DNA from: an uncultured Clostridia bacterium
GTDB lineage: Bacteria > Bacillota_A > Clostridia > Christensenellales > Aristaeellaceae
Reading direction: 5' to 3'
Length of the DNA stretch: 8,230 nucleotides
Assembly: GCA_934645275.1 (NCBI GenBank)
Contig: CAKUDW010000079.1
Coordinates: 1 to 8,230 of the forward strand
Part shown: one piece after another, positions 5,378 to 8,230 of the stretch
How the letters are laid out: the number at the start of each line of letters is the position of its first letter
How positions within the stretch are numbered: the stretch's first letter is position 1
Program-made: the position numbers and the translations under genes
Notes under the pieces: generated by a model
What the model was told of the DNA's origin: nothing
Seen by the model: the letters and a program-made list of their open reading frames with translations, nothing else
Database searches by the model: none

Positions 5378-6484
5378 TTATTCGAAATCGAATATCATTT
5401 CCGATTGCGCCTGTATATAGTCCGATTCAATCTGCGAGGCGACGTTTGCAAAGCTCGGCACGCTCAGCGCGCCCTCGCCTGCATCGTACTTTTCGCCCTC
5501 CACATAGATCTCCACGCCGTCCACGCCGTCAAACTGCGTGCAGGTGAGCACCAGCGCCTTCAGCGCCATGCGCCCGCCGTCGCTGTTCTCTACCAGCTGC
5601 CTGAATTCTTTCGTGAAGTTCAGCTTGGCCACGCCGTTTTCCAGCTTGACGTCGATCAGGCCGCAGCCCGCAGGCAGCGCGCGTTCCAGCGGGCTCGCGC
5701 CGCTGGGGCCCTTCGCCAGTTCCACCATGGCGGTATTCACATCCGCACGTGAAGCCACCATGCGCGTTACCGGCACCACCACGTTGCCGCTCTCGCAGGG
5801 GAAATACAGCCTGACTGCCGCCATGTCCGTACCGTCTGCGCCGGGAACCGCCGTTTCAAGATTGATATCGCCCCGCTCAAACGGCTTTGAAATGTCCGTG
5901 CCGTGCGTCAGCTTTTCCAATTTCTGCCCGCCCACCAGAAATTCAACCTTTTTCACGCTGTCGAATTCGGTGAGCGTCTGCACGATGGCAGAAATCATGT
6001 TGCTCTCCGCGGCGGCGTCCGCCATGTTCAGCACTTCCTTGCCCAGATCAATGCGCGCCGTGCCGCCCGAGATATCCAGATCGATGCTCGTATTCTCCGG
6101 CAGCACACACCGAAGCCCCAGCCGTGCCGCGGACATGTCGTTCTCCGGCGACTGCACCATCCGCTTCAGCGTCGCCTTGGCGATGCCATCCTCATAGTTC
6201 ATGCTGCACATCACCGGCACAAGATAGCCGTAGTTATCCTGATAGTATACGACGGTGGACACCTTTTGTGCATCCGCCTCCGGCGTAGTCTGCGGCTCAA
6301 TGACCGCACCGGTTTCAACCTCAACCTGCGCCTGCCGGGTCGCCGCCGGGGAGGGCGCGACTGCGACGTTTGATGCCGCATCCGTTCCGCCCCAGATCGA
6401 CCAGCCGCCTGCCAGCGCCACTGCGGCCACCAGCAGCCCCAACGCCAGCAGATAAAGACCCCTCTGGTTATCGTTTGCTTTCAT
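5378..6484 (-). CDS. GerM-like protein with two GerMN domains, membrane-anchored
   Basis: 368 residues with a short cytoplasmic N-terminus, one hydrophobic segment (about 9-31), a low-complexity T/A/P/E linker (about 35-78) and two GerMN repeats. The first spans about 88-200, the second about 222-335. The halves share a pattern: ENTSIDLDISGGTARIDLGKEV with a downstream MISAIVQTLTEFDSVKKVEFLVGG, against GCGLIDVKLENGVAKLNFTKEF with MALKALVLTCTQFDGVDGVEIYVEG. In Bacillus, GerM is a lipoprotein needed for sporulation and germination, where its ring-like GerMN domains act between the membranes. Here there is no lipobox cysteine, so a signal anchor is more likely. I chose the ATG at 6484 because AAGGAGG lies seven bases upstream; the frame is open to 6514. 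It heads the operon, 19 bases before rph-rdgB. A sporulation role is inferred from family only. Confidence 0.85.
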   Translation of the reverse strand: MKANDNQRGLYLLALGLLVAAVALAGGWSIWGGTDAASNVAVAPSPAATRQAQVEVETGAVIEPQTTPEADAQKVSTVVYYQDNYGYLVPVMCSMNYEDGIAKATLKRMVQSPENDMSAARLGLRCVLPENTSIDLDISGGTARIDLGKEVLNMADAAAESNMISAIVQTLTEFDSVKKVEFLVGGQKLEKLTHGTDISKPFERGDINLETAVPGADGTDMAAVRLYFPCESGNVVVPVTRMVASRADVNTAMVELAKGPSGASPLERALPAGCGLIDVKLENGVAKLNFTKEFRQLVENSDGGRMALKALVLTCTQFDGVDGVEIYVEGEKYDAGEGALSVPSFANVASQIESDYIQAQSEMIFDFE

Positions 6485-6491
6485 GTAAAGC

Positions 6492-6498
6492 CCTCCTT
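6492..6498 (-). promoter_or_regulatory. Ribosome binding site deciding the GerM-like start
   Basis: AAGGAGG on the minus strand, seven bases before the ATG at 6484. The further upstream in-frame ATG at 6514 has no such site and would place this Shine-Dalgarno inside the coding region. Confidence 0.85.
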
Positions 6499-6559
6499 GC
6501 GACGTGCTGTTCATTTCAGTCTATTCCGGCGCAAGAGGGTCTATGCGATACCAGATTAT

Positions 6560-6588
6560 ATTTTATCACATTGCGCGCGGTTGCGCAA
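6560..6588 (-). promoter_or_regulatory. Promoter of the gerM-rph-rdgB operon
   Basis: On the minus strand, TTGCGC (6588-6583) and TAAAAT (6565-6560) are 17 bases apart. An overlapping TATAAT (6561-6556) is present but would need a 21-base spacer from the same -35. The pattern is vegetative sigma-A-like rather than a clear sporulation sigma site. The -35 overlaps that of the divergent plus-strand promoter. Confidence 0.68.
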
Positions 6589-6609
6589 TCGTTCAAAGCG
6601 CTGTATAAT
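6581..6609 (+). promoter_or_regulatory. Promoter of the RqcH/NFACT gene
   Basis: TTGCGC (6581-6586), 17-base spacer, perfect TATAAT (6604-6609). Transcription should start near 6616, giving a leader of about 30 bases that carries the GGAGGA ribosome site. Confidence 0.8.
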
Positions 6610-6647
6610 GGAAACATAATTATGGATTTTCGGAGGAAGCACACTTC

Positions 6648-8230
6648 ATGCCGATGGATGGACTGACTTTGGGCCTGATCGCCCGCGAACTGAACCAGAC
6701 GCTATCGGGCGGACGCGTCGATCGCATCGTTCAGCCCGAGCGCGACGAACTAATATTAACCATACGCAGCGGCGGAGCGAACCACTTACTGCTGCTCTCG
6801 GCCAGTGCGGGCTGCGCCCGGGCGCACCTGACAAAATTGAAAAAGGGCGGCCCGCTGGAACCGTTTAACCTGTGCATGTTACTGCGCAAGCATCTGAGCG
6901 GCGCGCGCGTCACAGCCATTCGTCAAATTGAAAGCGACCGCATCCTGGAAGTCGAATTTGAACATCTGGACGAGCTGGGTGAGCGCGCGCAGAAGCGGCT
7001 GGTATGCGAATTCATGGGCAAACATTCCAACCTGATCTTCGTGGACGGCAACGGCCGCATCATCGACAGCGCGCGTCGCGTCAGCGAACTGATCTCCTCC
7101 GTACGCGAGGTGCTGCCAGGCTTGCGCTACGAACGTCCTCCCGCCCACGGCAAACTCCCCTGGGATCGGGTGCAGGCGGATGCGCTCGAGGCGCGGCTGC
7201 GCGGCCAGGGCGGCGCGCTTAACAAACTCATCAGCGCGAACATCAGTGGCATGTCCGCACAGACGGCGCGCGAGCTCGCGTTTCGTGCCTGTGGCAATGA
7301 GGACGCGCACATCGAAGAATGCGACCTGAGCGCCGCGTGCACCTCCATTGCGCGGTCGCTGCAAGGCATTCCCTCGGAGATCGCGCCCGCCGTGCTCACT
7401 GGCGCAGACGGACGGCCTGTGGACGCAGTAGCATTTCCCTATCGAAGCCGCGCACACCTCGCATCCGAGTCCTTCCCAAGCATTTCCGCAGCAATGGATG
7501 CGTTTTATCAGTCGCGCGATCGCGCCGAGCGCATTTCACAGAAGAGCGCAGCCATCCACCGCACACTGAAAACGAACATCGAACGCTGCGAACGCAAGCT
7601 GGCGCTTCAACGCGATGCACTGCTGGGCGCGCAGCGCATGGATGAATACCGCATCAACGGCGAGCTGTTGACGGCGAACCTGCATCTGGCGGCAAAGGGT
7701 GCCAAAAGCGTGACCCTGCCCAACTACTATGACCCCGAAATGAAGGAAGTGGAGATCCCACTGGACGTAAAGCTCAGCCCAGCCCAGAATGCCCAGCGCT
7801 ATTTCAAGCTCTACCAGAAGGCGCGCAACGCGCGCACGCTGGCCGCCGAGCAAATTGAAAAGACCAGTGAAGAATTGAACTATCTGGAAGGTCAAATGGA
7901 CAACCTGGGCAAATGCGCCGGCGAGAGCGAACTGATGGAACTGCGCGAGGAGCTGGAAAGATTGGGCTATCTGAAAAAGACCACAAACCGCCGCCAGCTC
8001 AAGCAACTGCCGCCAAGTCAGCCAATGAAGTTCACCTCGCCCTCGGGACGCACAATACTGGTGGGACGCAACAACCTGCAAAATGACAAACTGACCGCTT
8101 CGGCCGCGCCAGACGAAATCTGGCTTCACGCCAAGGATATGCCCGGCTCGCACGTCATCATCGTGGGCGAAGCGCCGGACGAGGACACGCTGCGCTTTGC
8201 GGCCTCGCTTGCCGCCGCCTATTCAAAGGG
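6648..8230 (+). CDS. rqcH: RqcH / NFACT-family ribosome quality control protein (3' end cut by window edge)
   Basis: 527 complete residues of a protein in the family long labelled fibronectin-binding A. By family knowledge RqcH binds stalled 50S subunits with peptidyl-tRNA and recruits tRNA-Ala to add alanine tails that mark the nascent chain for degradation. NFACT-N covers about 1-180: GLTLGLIARELNQTLSGGRVDRI, the key D97-R98 pair in IESDRIL, and CEFMGKHSNLIFVD (120-133). A helix-hairpin-helix region and a long charged coiled-coil stretch (about 285-440) follow. NFACT-R begins near 455: FTSPSGRTILVGRNNLQNDKLT and DEIWLHAKDMPGSHVII (489-505). GGAGG (6632-6636) precedes the ATG by 11 bases; M3 is a possible but more distant start. 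The family is about 570 residues, so roughly 50 are missing. The conserved D and R suggest an active RqcH. Confidence 0.95.
   Translation, partial: MPMDGLTLGLIARELNQTLSGGRVDRIVQPERDELILTIRSGGANHLLLLSASAGCARAHLTKLKKGGPLEPFNLCMLLRKHLSGARVTAIRQIESDRILEVEFEHLDELGERAQKRLVCEFMGKHSNLIFVDGNGRIIDSARRVSELISSVREVLPGLRYERPPAHGKLPWDRVQADALEARLRGQGGALNKLISANISGMSAQTARELAFRACGNEDAHIEECDLSAACTSIARSLQGIPSEIAPAVLTGADGRPVDAVAFPYRSRAHLASESFPSISAAMDAFYQSRDRAERISQKSAAIHRTLKTNIERCERKLALQRDALLGAQRMDEYRINGELLTANLHLAAKGAKSVTLPNYYDPEMKEVEIPLDVKLSPAQNAQRYFKLYQKARNARTLAAEQIEKTSEELNYLEGQMDNLGKCAGESELMELREELERLGYLKKTTNRRQLKQLPPSQPMKFTSPSGRTILVGRNNLQNDKLTASAAPDEIWLHAKDMPGSHVIIVGEAPDEDTLRFAASLAAAYSK

Noticed and set aside
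6485..6514. Longer GerM-like protein starting at 6514
   Set aside because: AAGGAGG at 6498-6492 clearly serves the ATG at 6484; the upstream ATG has no ribosome site.
7536..8153. A 205-codon minus-strand open frame
   Set aside because: It is antisense to the coiled-coil and NFACT-R part of rqcH and shows no ribosome site or family motif.

Overview
The window looks like a stretch of low-GC-Gram-positive-type chromosome (class Clostridia by gene content) with a GC-rich base composition. The clues are a T-box riboswitch in front of a zinc-ribbon-type pheS, a GerMN sporulation/germination protein at the head of a gerM-rph-rdgB-yfcE-like gene order known from Bacillus, strong AGGAGG-type ribosome binding sites, and an RqcH/NFACT protein. 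A gut-type clostridial lineage such as Christensenellales is my guess and cannot be proved from the sequence. There are seven protein genes: six on the minus strand and one on the plus strand.

Layout from left to right. Positions 1-950 (minus) hold most of pheS, cut at its 3' end by the window edge. Positions 951-1279 are its regulatory leader: a promoter, a complete T-box riboswitch with a UUC (Phe) specifier, and a terminator hairpin. Positions 1314-2390 (minus) encode a secreted two-SH3, tail-lysozyme-type cell wall hydrolase with its own TTGACA/TATAAA promoter. Positions 2391-2593 are an AT-rich spacer holding that promoter and the terminator of the next operon.

Positions 2594-6484 form one tightly packed minus-strand operon, transcribed in this order: gerM-like, an rph-rdgB fusion, a YfcE/YsnB-type phosphoesterase, a Dabb-domain protein, and a tandem RhaM-like protein. 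The last three junctions overlap by 4, 4 and 11 bases, and a strong intrinsic terminator at 2515-2552 closes the unit. Positions 6485-6647 are a divergent promoter region in which the two -35 boxes overlap in one palindrome. From 6648 to the right edge (plus) runs an RqcH/NFACT gene, truncated at its 3' end by the window.

The genes work mainly in translation and RNA/nucleotide upkeep. PheS charges tRNA-Phe and is controlled by that tRNA; RNase PH trims tRNA 3' ends; RdgB cleans non-canonical purine NTPs; RqcH rescues stalled 50S subunits. GerM-like and the SH3-lysozyme protein act outside the membrane. The most unusual points are the single-chain RNase PH-RdgB enzyme with several non-consensus residues, the Dabb plus double-RhaM pair added to the operon end, and the shared -35 palindrome. 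I found no mobile element, CRISPR array or clearly new defence-type system.
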